Shown here one piece after another: positions 25,327 through 34,272 of a stretch of DNA of 64,000 bases. The position numbers and the translations under genes are program-made. This DNA comes from Erwinia sp. HDF1-3R (GTDB taxonomy: Bacteria; Pseudomonadota; Gammaproteobacteria; Enterobacterales; Enterobacteriaceae): positions 2,294,001 to 2,358,000 of the forward strand of contig NZ_CP155071.1 in assembly GCF_039621855.1 (NCBI RefSeq). The letters are read 5' to 3'. The first letter of the stretch is position 1; each line of letters opens with the position of its first letter. The notes beneath the pieces are model-generated. The model had not been told where the DNA came from. It saw nothing but the letters and a program-made list of their open reading frames with translations, and did not search any database.

Positions 25327-25399
25327 CGCCCGGAGGGTGATAGCGTGGCGATGGAGAGTTATCACTCTGCCGGGGGCACCTCCCGGTGGTTAAGGGGTT

Positions 25400-27037
25400 T
25401 TATACCCGGACCGTATTCAGCAGATAATCGGCCAGCCGCAGACTCAGTGCTGCGCCGGTCAGGGTGGGGTTCATACAGGAGGCGGACGGCATGACGCTGG
25501 TCCCGGCAATAAACAGGTTGGGGTGATCGTGGCTCTGGCAGTGGCGGTTAACCACCGAGTTCGCCGGGTCGTCACCCATTATCGTCGTGCCCATAATGTG
25601 CTGGCGGTCCTGATACTGCGTATCAATTTTCAGTACGTCGGCGTTAAGCAACTGCGCAAAGCGTTCGAAGTCCTTCAGTCCCTGGGTTTTTCCGGCATGC
25701 CAGTAGTCGGTTACGCTGTAGTAGATCTCCGGCAGTGGAATGCCGAGCGCGTCCGTTTTTGTCCTGCTGGGAAGCACCCGGTTTTCCGCCAGCGGGAGCG
25801 TTTCAAAATCAATAGCGAAGTTCAGCGACCGTGCCGACAGGCGATGCAGCGCCTTATCCAGCGCGGACCCGAGCACCCCCTGCTGGATCAGCGACGCGGC
25901 ATAATCGGCAGTCGGTACCGTATTGCGCACCTTAATCTTGTAGCTTGGGAAGTCCCGGCGAAAGTCACCGTCGCGGTTATTAAGATAGACCAGCAGCTCG
26001 GTCGGCCCCTGGCCCGGCCACACATCCTCTTTCATCATCAGGTTCATGCTGATGCCGGTATGGCCCATCAGATTGCGGCCCACCTGGTCCGAGCCATTCG
26101 CGATACCGCCTGGGTAGCGGGGCGAGGTGGAGTTCAGCAGTAGCTTGGGCGATTCGATGCCGTAGGCGGCCAGCACGAAATGGTGGGCGGTCAGCTGATG
26201 CTCCGAACCGTCCGGTTTTTTGTAGCGGATGCCGGTGATTTTACCCCGATCGTCGGCCTCAATGCTGACCACCACCGAGTTATCCAGCAGCCTGGCACCC
26301 TGTTCCAGCGCTTCGTCGATATGCATGGAACCGTCATACTTGGCAGCAATGGGGCAGACCGGATTACAGTTATTGTTGCCCGCGCAGGCCGGGCGTTTTT
26401 TCCACGGACGCGTGGCGCGGCCATTCGGCTCCAGCACCGGATGATAACCGCCTTTACCCAGCATGGCGGAGAGGCGGGTAAACAGGTAGCTGGGCGGCAG
26501 GCCCGGCATCGGGAAAGGCCGGGAGCGCGGTGGCCATGCCCCGCCGCCGTGGCCGCTCTCATCCTGCCCGTTGACGCCGGACACCCCCAGCTCGGCTTCG
26601 GCCTCGCCGTACCAGGGCTCCAGTTCTTCGTAGCCAAAGGGCCAGTCGCGACCGCGCCCATAAAGGCTGTGCAGCCTGAAGTCGTTTGGCACCATGCGCC
26701 ACAGCGCGGAGCCAAAGTGCCATGTGGTACCGCCGACCACGCGAAGGTAGCGGGTGGCGTACTTTACCGGGCCGACGTGCTGGATGTAGTCGCCATAGGT
26801 GGAGGGAACGTGTGGCAGATCGGGGTAGGGGGAACCTACGCCCTGGAGCTTCATATTGGTCAGCGACATTTTAAACGGCGAATTGCGAAAACGTTCGACG
26901 ATCTCCTGGCGCTTAACGCGTGGGCCAGCCTCGACGATAATCACCGACTTTCCGGCCTTTGCCAGTCGGGTCGCGATAAGGCCGCCCATCACGCCGGAGC
27001 CAATGATAATCACCTCGGCATCGACGGGTTTGTCCAT
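25400..27037 (-). CDS. GMC-type FAD dehydrogenase, large subunit (sugar/polyol oxidation)
   Basis: A 545-residue GMC oxidoreductase. FAD-binding IIIGSGVMGGLIATRLAKAG and EAGPR are at the N-terminus; the cysteine-rich CAGNNNCNPVCP (about residues 218-229) matches the 3Fe-4S site of FAD glucose/sorbitol dehydrogenases. The C-terminal catalytic His/Asn region is HIMGTTIMGDDP and NPTLTGAALSLRLADYL. It should oxidise a sugar, polyol or sugar acid in the periplasm, carried out by its Tat-signal partner. It is the last gene of the seven-gene operon from 32952 and overlaps the small-subunit stop by one base (TAATG). The substrate is not readable. Confidence 0.87.
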   Translation of the reverse strand: MDKPVDAEVIIIGSGVMGGLIATRLAKAGKSVIIVEAGPRVKRQEIVERFRNSPFKMSLTNMKLQGVGSPYPDLPHVPSTYGDYIQHVGPVKYATRYLRVVGGTTWHFGSALWRMVPNDFRLHSLYGRGRDWPFGYEELEPWYGEAEAELGVSGVNGQDESGHGGGAWPPRSRPFPMPGLPPSYLFTRLSAMLGKGGYHPVLEPNGRATRPWKKRPACAGNNNCNPVCPIAAKYDGSMHIDEALEQGARLLDNSVVVSIEADDRGKITGIRYKKPDGSEHQLTAHHFVLAAYGIESPKLLLNSTSPRYPGGIANGSDQVGRNLMGHTGISMNLMMKEDVWPGQGPTELLVYLNNRDGDFRRDFPSYKIKVRNTVPTADYAASLIQQGVLGSALDKALHRLSARSLNFAIDFETLPLAENRVLPSRTKTDALGIPLPEIYYSVTDYWHAGKTQGLKDFERFAQLLNADVLKIDTQYQDRQHIMGTTIMGDDPANSVVNRHCQSHDHPNLFIAGTSVMPSASCMNPTLTGAALSLRLADYLLNTVRV

Positions 27038-27567
27038 TACTCCTCTCCTTTGGTTATCTGCGGATCGTCAGGCTTGCTGCCCCAGGAATCAGGGCCGCCG
27101 CCGTAGGTGGGTATGACCAGCACGCCGCGGGTCGGCAGGTACATCATGGCGTCAGCATAGGCAATCAGCTCGCGGTCTGCGCCTTCACCCACCACGCCGG
27201 TGTACCAGGCGGCGACAATCAGTGACGCGGTCTGACGCCGGGGATCCTGCACGGCAAGCGTGCGGGCAAGATCGTCAACGTGGGTAAAGCGCTGCGTTTC
27301 CAGATACCGGGCCAGCGTGCTAAAGCGTGTAGAGAAGTCCGCTACGCGACGGTTCAGCGCGGCAAAGTAGCGGGCGCTGAGCACCGGGCTGACCGGACGA
27401 CTGACCAGGAAGGCCGCGATCTGTTGAAAGGCCTGGGTTTCCTGGGTGCGTGCGGCGGCCTGCTGCGGAAAGAGCGAGGCGGTGAGCGCGCTAAGCGACA
27501 GTACCGCCATGCCCTGTAACAGCCTGCGCCGGGACAGGGTCAAGGGTGATGAGGTGGGTTCAGACAT
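27037..27567 (-). CDS. FAD dehydrogenase small subunit with Tat signal
   Basis: A 176-residue protein with an N-terminal twin-arginine signal (SRRRLLQGMAVLSLSALTASL), followed by a helical domain of the membrane-bound sorbitol/gluconate dehydrogenase small-subunit family (ARYFAALNRRVADFSTRF; AWYTGVVGEGADRELIAYADAMMY; TYGGGPDSWGSKP). The small subunit folds with and exports the flavin subunit. Its start lies 8 bases inside the upstream cytochrome gene and its stop overlaps the large-subunit start, so all three are translationally linked. Confidence 0.87.
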   Translation of the reverse strand: MSEPTSSPLTLSRRRLLQGMAVLSLSALTASLFPQQAAARTQETQAFQQIAAFLVSRPVSPVLSARYFAALNRRVADFSTRFSTLARYLETQRFTHVDDLARTLAVQDPRRQTASLIVAAWYTGVVGEGADRELIAYADAMMYLPTRGVLVIPTYGGGPDSWGSKPDDPQITKGEE

Positions 27568-28975
27568 CTCGCCTCCTTCTGCGGATGATCAGGGCCGCCG
27601 CGAGCAGGACAACGGCGAGGGCGGCCCCCGCCAGTACGCCAGGCTGGGTGAGCCGGACCAGCAGCGGCGTGGCCCCGCCCCGGCGCAGCCCGGCGACCTG
27701 TTCAGCCGTGACGTTTACCTGCGGGTTACCAAAATTCTTCATTACGTAGCGGCTGACGTCGGCAATCTGCTGGTCACTCAGCCGCATCGCGAAATCGGCA
27801 TCCGGCCCGAACGCGGGCATGGCGACCGACTCACCCTGAACATTGCGCTGGACGCCAAACAGGATGGTGGCGATCAGATTATCCGGGCGGCTGGCGCCGG
27901 TAGCGCTGTTATGGAACAGGGAAGGGTAGCGAGCGTTACCGCTGCCGTCGGGCTGGTGGCAGCTGGCGCAGCTGGCGCTGAATACCTGCCAGCCGGAGTC
28001 GGCCTCCTGCTGCCCGCGCAGCCGCGCCTCACTGGCGGAGGGTCCGCCCAGACTCTCTCTGGCCGTTACCTCGCCGTTATCCACGGCCGGTAGCTGACGC
28101 AGCCAGGCCACCATCGCCGCAATATCCGCATCGGAGAGGTATTGCAGGCTGTGCTCCACCACCTCGGCCATCGGACCGGCCGCCTGCGCCTTGCCCGGTA
28201 CGCGTCCGGTTTTCAGGTAGCGGGTTAGCTCTGCCGCCGTCCAGCTACCGATCCCCGACTGGGGATCGGGCGTGATATTGGGCGCATACCAGCTGCCCAG
28301 GCTGCCGCCTGCCAGCGCCCGATCGTTCTGCTGGCCCATCAGCATATTGCGCGGGGTATGGCAGGTATCGCAGTGCGCCAGCGCATTGACCAGGTACTCT
28401 CCGCGCGTAGCGGGAGTCGAACTGGCCTGTGGCTCACGGGCGAAAAGGGCGTTCCACAGTGCCATAGCGCTGCGGAAGCTGAACGGGAAGGGGAGCCGCG
28501 TCCGGGGCGTGGGCGTATTGGATGGCGTCACGCCCTGCATAAAGTAAAAATAGAGCGCATGCATATCGTCATCGGTGATGCGGGCGTAGGCGGTGTAGGG
28601 CATCGCCGGGTAGAGATGCTCACCCTGGCGATTGATGCCCTTGCGTACTGCCCGAACAAATTCCGCTTCGCTCCACAGGCCAATGCCCGCTGTCTTTGAC
28701 GGCGTGATGTTGCTGGCGTAAATGCTGCCCATCGGGGACTGAATGGCATAACCTCCGGCCATCGGCGCGCCCTGGCGGGGTGAGGTGTGGCAGGCGCCGC
28801 AGTCGGCGGCAGTAGCCAGATACTTCCCCCTGGCCAGCAGATCGCTATTTTCGTTGCCGCCCGCGCCATGGACTGCGCTGCCCGGCAGCCGGTTAATTTT
28901 GGTGCTGCCAGCAGCATAACCTGCGCCGCTGAGCAGCAGCAGGCTTATCGCCAGCGGCAGACAGAGATATCTCAC
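27560..28975 (-). CDS. Tri-haem cytochrome c subunit of FAD dehydrogenase
   Basis: A 471-residue exported cytochrome with three CxxCH haem sites: CGACH (about residue 60), CDTCH (about 205) and CASCH (about 337), with matching downstream methionine ligands (for example AMPYTAYARI and AMPAFGPDADF). A Sec signal occupies residues 1-21 and a C-terminal membrane helix (VLAGAALAVVLLAAALIIRR) anchors it to the inner membrane. It passes electrons from the flavin subunit to ubiquinone, as in alcohol and gluconate dehydrogenase complexes. Here the cytochrome gene comes first of the three, the reverse of the operon at 57-61 kb. Confidence 0.88.
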   Translation of the reverse strand: MRYLCLPLAISLLLLSGAGYAAGSTKINRLPGSAVHGAGGNENSDLLARGKYLATAADCGACHTSPRQGAPMAGGYAIQSPMGSIYASNITPSKTAGIGLWSEAEFVRAVRKGINRQGEHLYPAMPYTAYARITDDDMHALYFYFMQGVTPSNTPTPRTRLPFPFSFRSAMALWNALFAREPQASSTPATRGEYLVNALAHCDTCHTPRNMLMGQQNDRALAGGSLGSWYAPNITPDPQSGIGSWTAAELTRYLKTGRVPGKAQAAGPMAEVVEHSLQYLSDADIAAMVAWLRQLPAVDNGEVTARESLGGPSASEARLRGQQEADSGWQVFSASCASCHQPDGSGNARYPSLFHNSATGASRPDNLIATILFGVQRNVQGESVAMPAFGPDADFAMRLSDQQIADVSRYVMKNFGNPQVNVTAEQVAGLRRGGATPLLVRLTQPGVLAGAALAVVLLAAALIIRRRRRDV

Positions 28976-28985
28976 CGGGCAGCCT

Positions 28986-29699
28986 CTACAGCAGTTCGTA
29001 ATCGTTAAAGATCAGCGGCGTTTCGCCACCGTTGGTTAACTCCACCTTGCCGGGATCGGTGAGCATCGCATCGCCACGGTGGATCCAGATCTCTTTATTA
29101 CGGTTCGGCTGGCCGGGAACAGCCACCAGCAGGCGGCCTTCGGTGAAGAATACCCGTACGCCGGGACCATGCTGGGCGTAAGCGCCGGTTCCTTCACCGG
29201 GCTGCAGCGTGACCTTCCAGCCCTTCACGGTTTTCTGACTGAGCACCTGCTGGAAGAGCGGGCTGTCCGGTCGGGTTGCGTCACCAAAGCCCAGTGGGCC
29301 ATGCTGTTTGATTTCAAATGCCACCTGGTGATTGATCGTGGTATCGATATTGGTGACCCGATCGACCGTTGACTTGCCCTGATGCGCGCCAAACTTGACG
29401 TTGCCGCTCTTCATCTCGCTCTCTTTGGCGGGTTTGTCAGGCCAGCTGATGCTCACCCGGCTGCCGTTAACGTGGGTATTGACGTAATCAAGGTGCTGCT
29501 CATGATACTGGGTTGACTGGCCGGGACGGATAATCACCCGCATCACCGTGACATACTGATTCTCCAGGATAACGTGATGCAGCGGCTCAAGGTCAGTGGC
29601 GACGCCTTTTTCCACCGCGCTGGCCGCGGTCAGGGAGGTCAGCGTAAACAGGCCTGCGGTAAGCAGGGCAGCAATCAGGGGACGTGTTTTAAGGGGCAT
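28986..29699 (-). CDS. Exported cupin-domain protein
   Basis: A 237-residue protein with a Sec signal (MPLKTRPLIAALLTAGLFTLTSLTAASA) and a cupin-like core: NQYVTVMRVIIRPGQSTQYHEQHLDYV holds the HxxH metal-ligand type pattern of cupin motif 1, and the second half (GAYAQHGPGVRVFFTEGRLLVAVPG) may be a second barrel. The start is the ATG at 29699 with GGAG upstream; the longer frame to 29744 would spoil the signal peptide. It lies between lactonase and cytochrome genes, so a role in isomerising or opening a sugar or lactone in the periplasm is possible, by inference. Confidence 0.68.
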   Translation of the reverse strand: MPLKTRPLIAALLTAGLFTLTSLTAASAVEKGVATDLEPLHHVILENQYVTVMRVIIRPGQSTQYHEQHLDYVNTHVNGSRVSISWPDKPAKESEMKSGNVKFGAHQGKSTVDRVTNIDTTINHQVAFEIKQHGPLGFGDATRPDSPLFQQVLSQKTVKGWKVTLQPGEGTGAYAQHGPGVRVFFTEGRLLVAVPGQPNRNKEIWIHRGDAMLTDPGKVELTNGGETPLIFNDYELL

Positions 29700-29760
29700 A
29701 ATGGCTCCATGAGTGGGGGACTCAGCCCGGTGGACACGGCCCACCGGGCGGTGGCTAAGG

Positions 29761-30912
29761 TTACTCTTCTACCAGCGTGACCCAGTTGGCACCTTTACCC
29801 GTGGGGTAACGGCCCACCAGGGTCAGGGCGCCGGTGACGTTGTCACGGGTATACAAAGAGAGTTGGGTGGATTTTTGCCCGGATTCGATCAGGAAGCGGC
29901 CGCTGTTATCAATGGCGAAGCCCCGCGGCTGCTCTTCGGTTTTGATGCTGGAGAGCCAGGTCAGATGACCGTTAGCAGGATCGACAGAGAACGATGAGAG
30001 CTGACTCCGGGTGCGCTCGGTGGAGTAGAGAAAACGTCCGTCCGGGCTGAGATGGATATCGGCCTGCCAAATCCGCGGTTTAGCCGAAGGCGGCAGCTTA
30101 TCGTCGCCGGTCAGCGGCCGGGCTTCACCACGCTGCATATCCTCTTTGGGCGAGACGGAATTCACCTCCTCCTGGGGGGTGGCGGTACCGTCAGAATTGA
30201 GGGTCAGGCGGGTAATATTGCCCGCCATCTCGGTGAGAATATACATATTGCGCTTGCCCTGCCTGTCCAGCCCCGGTGCGATAACGAAATGGCGCGGGCC
30301 GGTCGCCGCTTCATGCTGAATATTTACAAAGGGTGGGTTAGCCGGGGTTACCCTGCCACTGGTCGCATCAAAGTGATACTGCAGCAGCTGGTCAGCGCCC
30401 AGCAGCGTGACGTAAAGGAAGTGGTTGGTCGGGTCAACCTGAATCGCATGCGCACGTTTGCCGGTATGAACAACCTGCACCGGCGGCGTCTCCACCCGGC
30501 CCTGAGCGTCGATGCGGTTGATGCTGAACAGATCGCCGCCGTAGGATGCGCTAAGCAGATAGCGCCCCTGTTTATCCAGTGACAGATAGGCCATGCTTTC
30601 CGGCAGCGGCGTCTCACTGGCTTTCACCAGCGTGCCGTCGGGCTGAATATGCCAGGCCGCCACCCGCCAGGGCTGGCTGCGTACCGAAACATAGAGGGTT
30701 TTCTTATCGGCAGAGACCACCGACGACATGGCTTTCTCGCCAGTCGGGAAGGTGCCGGTGGGGATCAGGCCGGGCTTCTCTTTATCCAGCTGATAACCGG
30801 TAACCGTGCCGCTGTCGGCGTTAGAGACATAAACCAGGGTGCGGGCCTGTGCGCCGCTGAGGGTTGCCAGCACTGACAGCAGCGCAGCGGCATAAACACG
30901 TTTATTTCGCAT
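29761..30912 (-). CDS. Exported lactonase-family beta-propeller protein
   Basis: A 383-residue seven-bladed propeller of the 6-phosphogluconolactonase (YbhE/Pgl) type: LVYVSNADSGTVTGYQLD, TLYVSVRSQPWRVAAW, YLLSASYGGDLFSI, HAIQVDPTNHFLYVTLLGADQL, SPDGRFLYSTERTRS and PRGFAIDNSGRFLI are successive blades. Unlike cytoplasmic Pgl it has a Sec signal (residues 1-23, cleavage after AQA), so it works in the periplasm, where it fits as hydrolase for the lactone released by the FAD dehydrogenase or Gcd. It lies 25 bases after otnC in the same operon. Confidence 0.83.
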   Translation of the reverse strand: MRNKRVYAAALLSVLATLSGAQARTLVYVSNADSGTVTGYQLDKEKPGLIPTGTFPTGEKAMSSVVSADKKTLYVSVRSQPWRVAAWHIQPDGTLVKASETPLPESMAYLSLDKQGRYLLSASYGGDLFSINRIDAQGRVETPPVQVVHTGKRAHAIQVDPTNHFLYVTLLGADQLLQYHFDATSGRVTPANPPFVNIQHEAATGPRHFVIAPGLDRQGKRNMYILTEMAGNITRLTLNSDGTATPQEEVNSVSPKEDMQRGEARPLTGDDKLPPSAKPRIWQADIHLSPDGRFLYSTERTRSQLSSFSVDPANGHLTWLSSIKTEEQPRGFAIDNSGRFLIESGQKSTQLSLYTRDNVTGALTLVGRYPTGKGANWVTLVEE

Positions 30913-30937
30913 ATTTTTTTCCTGTTGTTATCTGGCG

Positions 30938-31579
30938 TTACCAGCTTGTGGAGAAGGCTTCACAGAGTTCGCTGACCTGGGCTTCGTTCAGCGGCTCTGG
31001 CTTATTCGTGGCCTGCATCCATAAGCGGGCGGTCTCCTCCAGCTCCTCCAGCGCATAGCAGGCGGCGGACACGGATCGGCCCCAGATAACCGGCCCCAGG
31101 CGTTCGAGCATCACCCCTCTGACCTCGCAGGCAAGTTTTGCCACCTGCTCCGCTACCTCAGGCGCGCCAGGGCGGCGGTAGGGGATCAGCGGGATGCGTC
31201 CTACTTTCATCACCTGATAAGGCGTGATCGGCGGCAGAATGCTTGCGGCGTGCCAGACGCCCGCCAGCGTCAGCCCCACCAGATGGGTGGAGTGGGTATG
31301 GACCACGCCCTGAACCTCCGGGTTACGATCGTAAACCTGGCGATGCAGCAGCAGGGTTTTTGAGGGTTTATCGCCCGATAGCCAGTCGCCGCTAAGAGAG
31401 ACTTTCGCAATCTGCGCCGGCGTCAGTCGGCCCAGGCAGGCATCGGTCGGGGTGATAAGCCAGCCATCGTCCAGTCGGGCACTGATATTGCCTGCGGTGC
31501 CGACGGTATAGCCACGTGACCAGAGGCTGAAACCCACCTGGCAGATCTCTTCACGAAGCTGATTTTCATTTTTCATCAT
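30938..31579 (-). CDS. otnC: 3-oxo-tetronate 4-phosphate decarboxylase (class II aldolase family)
   Basis: A 213-residue class II aldolase/adducin protein: GTAGNISARL is the phosphate-binding loop, VVHTHSTHLVGLTLAG supplies the zinc histidines and YRRPGAPEVAEQVA the family loop. The closest named family is OtnC, which decarboxylates 3-oxo-tetronate 4-phosphate to dihydroxyacetone phosphate; an otnK gene at 38788 supports this over fuculose-phosphate aldolase. It is cytoplasmic and is the second gene after the MFS gene in the long minus-strand operon. Two consecutive ATGs are available at 31579 and 31576. Confidence 0.8.
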   Translation of the reverse strand: MMKNENQLREEICQVGFSLWSRGYTVGTAGNISARLDDGWLITPTDACLGRLTPAQIAKVSLSGDWLSGDKPSKTLLLHRQVYDRNPEVQGVVHTHSTHLVGLTLAGVWHAASILPPITPYQVMKVGRIPLIPYRRPGAPEVAEQVAKLACEVRGVMLERLGPVIWGRSVSAACYALEELEETARLWMQATNKPEPLNEAQVSELCEAFSTSW

Positions 31580-31644
31580 TACACTCTTTCATTCGCATCA
31601 GTGGGGTAGCAGTGTCGGGCAACAGGGCGGCCTGAGGCCATCGG

Positions 31645-32952
31645 TTAGCGATTAGCCGCCGCGACCTGGGCCGCGCCACCGTTTTTTTTCAGCACCAGTG
31701 GTTCCACTTTCCCCATAATAAACATGAAGTTAAATGCGCCGAGCAGGCAGATGCCGCCCGCCACCAGCAGCGGCACCACAAAGGATCCGTGGCTCAGGCT
31801 GAGCATCAGACCGGTAAAGGAGGCCGTGACGATCCCCGCCAGGTTGCCCGCAAAGTTCTGAATACCGCTCAGCGTCCCCACGTAGCCCGGGCCGGGGGCG
31901 ACGTCGGCAGGCAGGGTCCAGATATTGGCGGCGGTAAAGGCCAGGCCCGCATAGGTCAGAGAAAACAGCGTCAGGATCACCGGCATGCTGTTGGTAAAGG
32001 CGGCAAAGGCGATCACCGATGAGAGCAGCATCCCGGCAATCAGACAGGTTTTACGCGCGGTGGTCAGCGAAAATCCCTTGCGATACATCCAGTCGGAGCA
32101 CAGGCCGCCGAGCAGGCTGCCGGGGATACCCATCAGCGCGGGGATAGCGCCCAGCGTACCCAGCTCCTTGAGAGAGAAGCCGTGCGCCATGGTCAGATAG
32201 GTTGGGAACCACGTCACAAAAAAGTAGGTGGCAAAGTTCATGCAGAAGAAGCCGATCATCATTCCCCAGACCGTCCGGTAGCGGAACAGGCCGGGAATAT
32301 TGACCTTCTCGCTTTTATCCACCACCTGCACGCTGCGATCGGCCAGTAAATTTTCGCGCTGAACCGGGTCCAGCCCCTTAATCTCCTCAGGTTCGCGATA
32401 GAACAGCATCCAGATAGCCACCCATACCAGCCCCAGGCCGCCGGTAACCACAAAAGAGGTTTCCCATCCCCAGGTGCCGATCAGCCATGCCACCAGGGGC
32501 AGGGCGATGGCGCTCCCGGCGCGCGGGCCGGCATCGAAAATACCGCTGGCGGTCGCGCGCTCTTTTTTTGCAAACCAGGAGTAAACCACTTTGGCACAGC
32601 CGGGATAGCCCCCCGACTCACCCAGTCCCAGCATCAGGCGGAAGGCAAAAATCGAGGTAAAACCGCGTCCGAAAGCGGTGAAGACGGTAAACAGCGACCA
32701 CCAGCCCACGGCAATGGCCAGCCCCATACGCGCACCCAGCCGGTCAATCATTCGACCGGCTGGGATCTGCATCAGCGCATAGGTCCAGAAGAAGGCCCCG
32801 AGGATAAGCCCCATGCTGGTGTCATCCAGGCCGAGATCCCGTTTAATATGGGGTGCCGCAATCGCCAGATTAATGCGATCGATATAGTTAATGGCGATGG
32901 CGAAGAAACAAAACGCGATCATTAGCCAGCGGATCCGAGGGTATCTACGCAT
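31645..32952 (-). CDS. MFS sugar-acid transporter (anion:cation symporter family)
   Basis: A 435-residue, twelve-helix MFS protein of the ACS family that imports galactonate, glucarate, tartrate and similar acids: INYIDRINLAIAAPHI, the loop AGRMIDRLGARMGL, and FRLMLGLGESGGYPGCAKVV (the family-specific LGxxEx2xxP motif). The central loop at about 195-225 is polar. It is the first gene of the seven-gene operon and faces the LacI gene across a 237-base spacer with two palindromic operators. It probably brings in the acid made in the periplasm by the dehydrogenase encoded downstream. Confidence 0.87.
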   Translation of the reverse strand: MRRYPRIRWLMIAFCFFAIAINYIDRINLAIAAPHIKRDLGLDDTSMGLILGAFFWTYALMQIPAGRMIDRLGARMGLAIAVGWWSLFTVFTAFGRGFTSIFAFRLMLGLGESGGYPGCAKVVYSWFAKKERATASGIFDAGPRAGSAIALPLVAWLIGTWGWETSFVVTGGLGLVWVAIWMLFYREPEEIKGLDPVQRENLLADRSVQVVDKSEKVNIPGLFRYRTVWGMMIGFFCMNFATYFFVTWFPTYLTMAHGFSLKELGTLGAIPALMGIPGSLLGGLCSDWMYRKGFSLTTARKTCLIAGMLLSSVIAFAAFTNSMPVILTLFSLTYAGLAFTAANIWTLPADVAPGPGYVGTLSGIQNFAGNLAGIVTASFTGLMLSLSHGSFVVPLLVAGGICLLGAFNFMFIMGKVEPLVLKKNGGAAQVAAANR

Positions 32953-33078
32953 GGTGAATTCCTTTATTATCCTGATGCTTTTACAGGAGGGTTATCAGAA
33001 GGAGGATGCCCCTGACTGCCGCAATCCCTGTTATCATTCGGTAAAATTTGAAGGTAAATTGATAACGTGATGTTAAAA

Positions 33079-33090
33079 GTAAGCGATTAC
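33079..33090. promoter_or_regulatory. LacI-family operator 1
   Basis: GTAAGCGATTAC is nearly palindromic and fits LacI/GalR-type half-sites. It lies between the divergent MFS operon and the LacI-family gene. Related sites are at 33111, 37908, 38010 and 49558. Confidence 0.65.
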
Positions 33091-33110
33091 AAAAATCAGT
33101 CAAGCGAAAA

Positions 33111-33122
33111 GTAAGCGCTTTC
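33111..33122. promoter_or_regulatory. LacI-family operator 2
   Basis: GTAAGCGCTTTC, centred 32 bases (three helical turns) from operator 1, so both would lie on one DNA face. The same 12-mer recurs exactly at 37908-37919. Confidence 0.68.
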
Positions 33123-33189
33123 AAATCTAAGTTTTCGTTGTCTGCAAAATTTGTGGGCGACGTCACTCATTTCAGCATGGAGTTCCATC

Positions 33190-34215
33190 ATGTCCGATAA
33201 GCCCGCTCTGCCTGGCAGAGTCTCCCTGGAAGATGTTGCTAAACGCGCTGGCGTGTCGACGGCGACCGTGTCACGCGTGCTGAACGGCAGTGCTTCGGTG
33301 CGCCAGTCGCGGCGTGAAGCGGTAGAGCGGGCGTGTGAGGAACTGGGCTATGTGATTAATCGCGCGGCGCGGACGCTGGCATCACGCAGAAGCATGACGA
33401 TTGGGGCGGTAGTGCCGACGCTTGCCACCGAAACCTTCTCCAGGCCGCTGGCCGCCTTTCAGCAGCAGATCCATCAGTCCGGGTATACCCTGCTGCTGGC
33501 GAACTCCGACTTCGATCCGCAAACCGAACTCCAGGAGGTTAACAAGCTGGTGGAATACGGCATTGATGCACTGATGCTGGTGGGTAATTCACACCATCCC
33601 CGGCTGCGGGAGCGTATCAACCAGCTTGATATTCCCTGCGTGCAGACTTTTTCCGTTGATCGGCAGCACCCGAGCGTCGGCTACGATAACGAGCAGGCGG
33701 CAGGCGAGCTTACCCGGCATCTGCTGGCGCTGGGGCATCAGCGGTTTGGGGTGATTGTCGGCACGCCCCCCTCCAACGATCGCGTGTTCGATCGTATTAC
33801 CGGCACGCGTGAGGCGCTGGCGGCTGCGGGGATAGCCCTGGCGGAAGTGAACCTGATTGATAATGCCTTTACCATGAACGATGCGCGTCAGGCGATGTTT
33901 CGCCTGCTGGACGGCCCGGAGCCGCCCACGGCGGTGATCTGCGGCAACGATCTGCTGGCATTTGGTGCGCTGCGCGGCGCGGGGGAACGTTATCTGCGGG
34001 TACCCAACGATATATCCATTACCGGTTTCAACGATTATGAATACGCGGAGCATCTCGAGCATCCGCTGACCACGATGCGCGTGGAGCTGGATGAAATCGG
34101 CCGCTGTGCGGCAGATTATCTGTTGGCAACGCTAAATGGCCAGCCCGCGACGAGGCAGACGCTGCTCACCCCACGGCTGATTGTGCGCAGCAGCACCGGG
34201 ACAGCCCCGCGCTAG
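33190..34215 (+). CDS. LacI-family repressor of the sugar-acid regulon
   Basis: A 341-residue LacI/GalR regulator: helix-turn-helix VSLEDVAKRAGVSTATVSRVLNG (residues 9-31), hinge YVINRAARTLASRRSMTIGAV, then a periplasmic-binding-protein-like effector domain ending DISITGFNDYEYAEHLEHPLTTMRV. The hinge lacks the usual PNxxAR proline-asparagine pair (INRAAR). I chose the ATG at 33190; a 13-codon extension to 33151 is possible. It is divergent from the MFS-otnC-dehydrogenase operon and is the best candidate to bind the GTAAGCG.TTAC sites at five positions. Confidence 0.87.
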   Translation: MSDKPALPGRVSLEDVAKRAGVSTATVSRVLNGSASVRQSRREAVERACEELGYVINRAARTLASRRSMTIGAVVPTLATETFSRPLAAFQQQIHQSGYTLLLANSDFDPQTELQEVNKLVEYGIDALMLVGNSHHPRLRERINQLDIPCVQTFSVDRQHPSVGYDNEQAAGELTRHLLALGHQRFGVIVGTPPSNDRVFDRITGTREALAAAGIALAEVNLIDNAFTMNDARQAMFRLLDGPEPPTAVICGNDLLAFGALRGAGERYLRVPNDISITGFNDYEYAEHLEHPLTTMRVELDEIGRCAADYLLATLNGQPATRQTLLTPRLIVRSSTGTAPR

Positions 34216-34228
34216 CCTGAGCGCGGGG
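34205..34228 (+). terminator. Hairpin overlapping the LacI stop codon
   Basis: CCCCGCGCT-AGCCTG-AGCGCGGGG is a perfect 9-base-pair stem that includes the end of the coding region (the TAG begins in it). No T-run follows, so it may stabilise the message as much as end it. Confidence 0.5.
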
Positions 34229-34272
34229 TGATTCGGTTAGCTTACAGGATCCTGGTAAGATCCCTGGATTTC

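Noticed and set aside
26180..27106. 308-codon plus-strand frame
   Set aside because: Antisense to the GMC large-subunit gene, whose FAD and Fe-S motifs are unmistakable; no recognisable protein on the plus strand.
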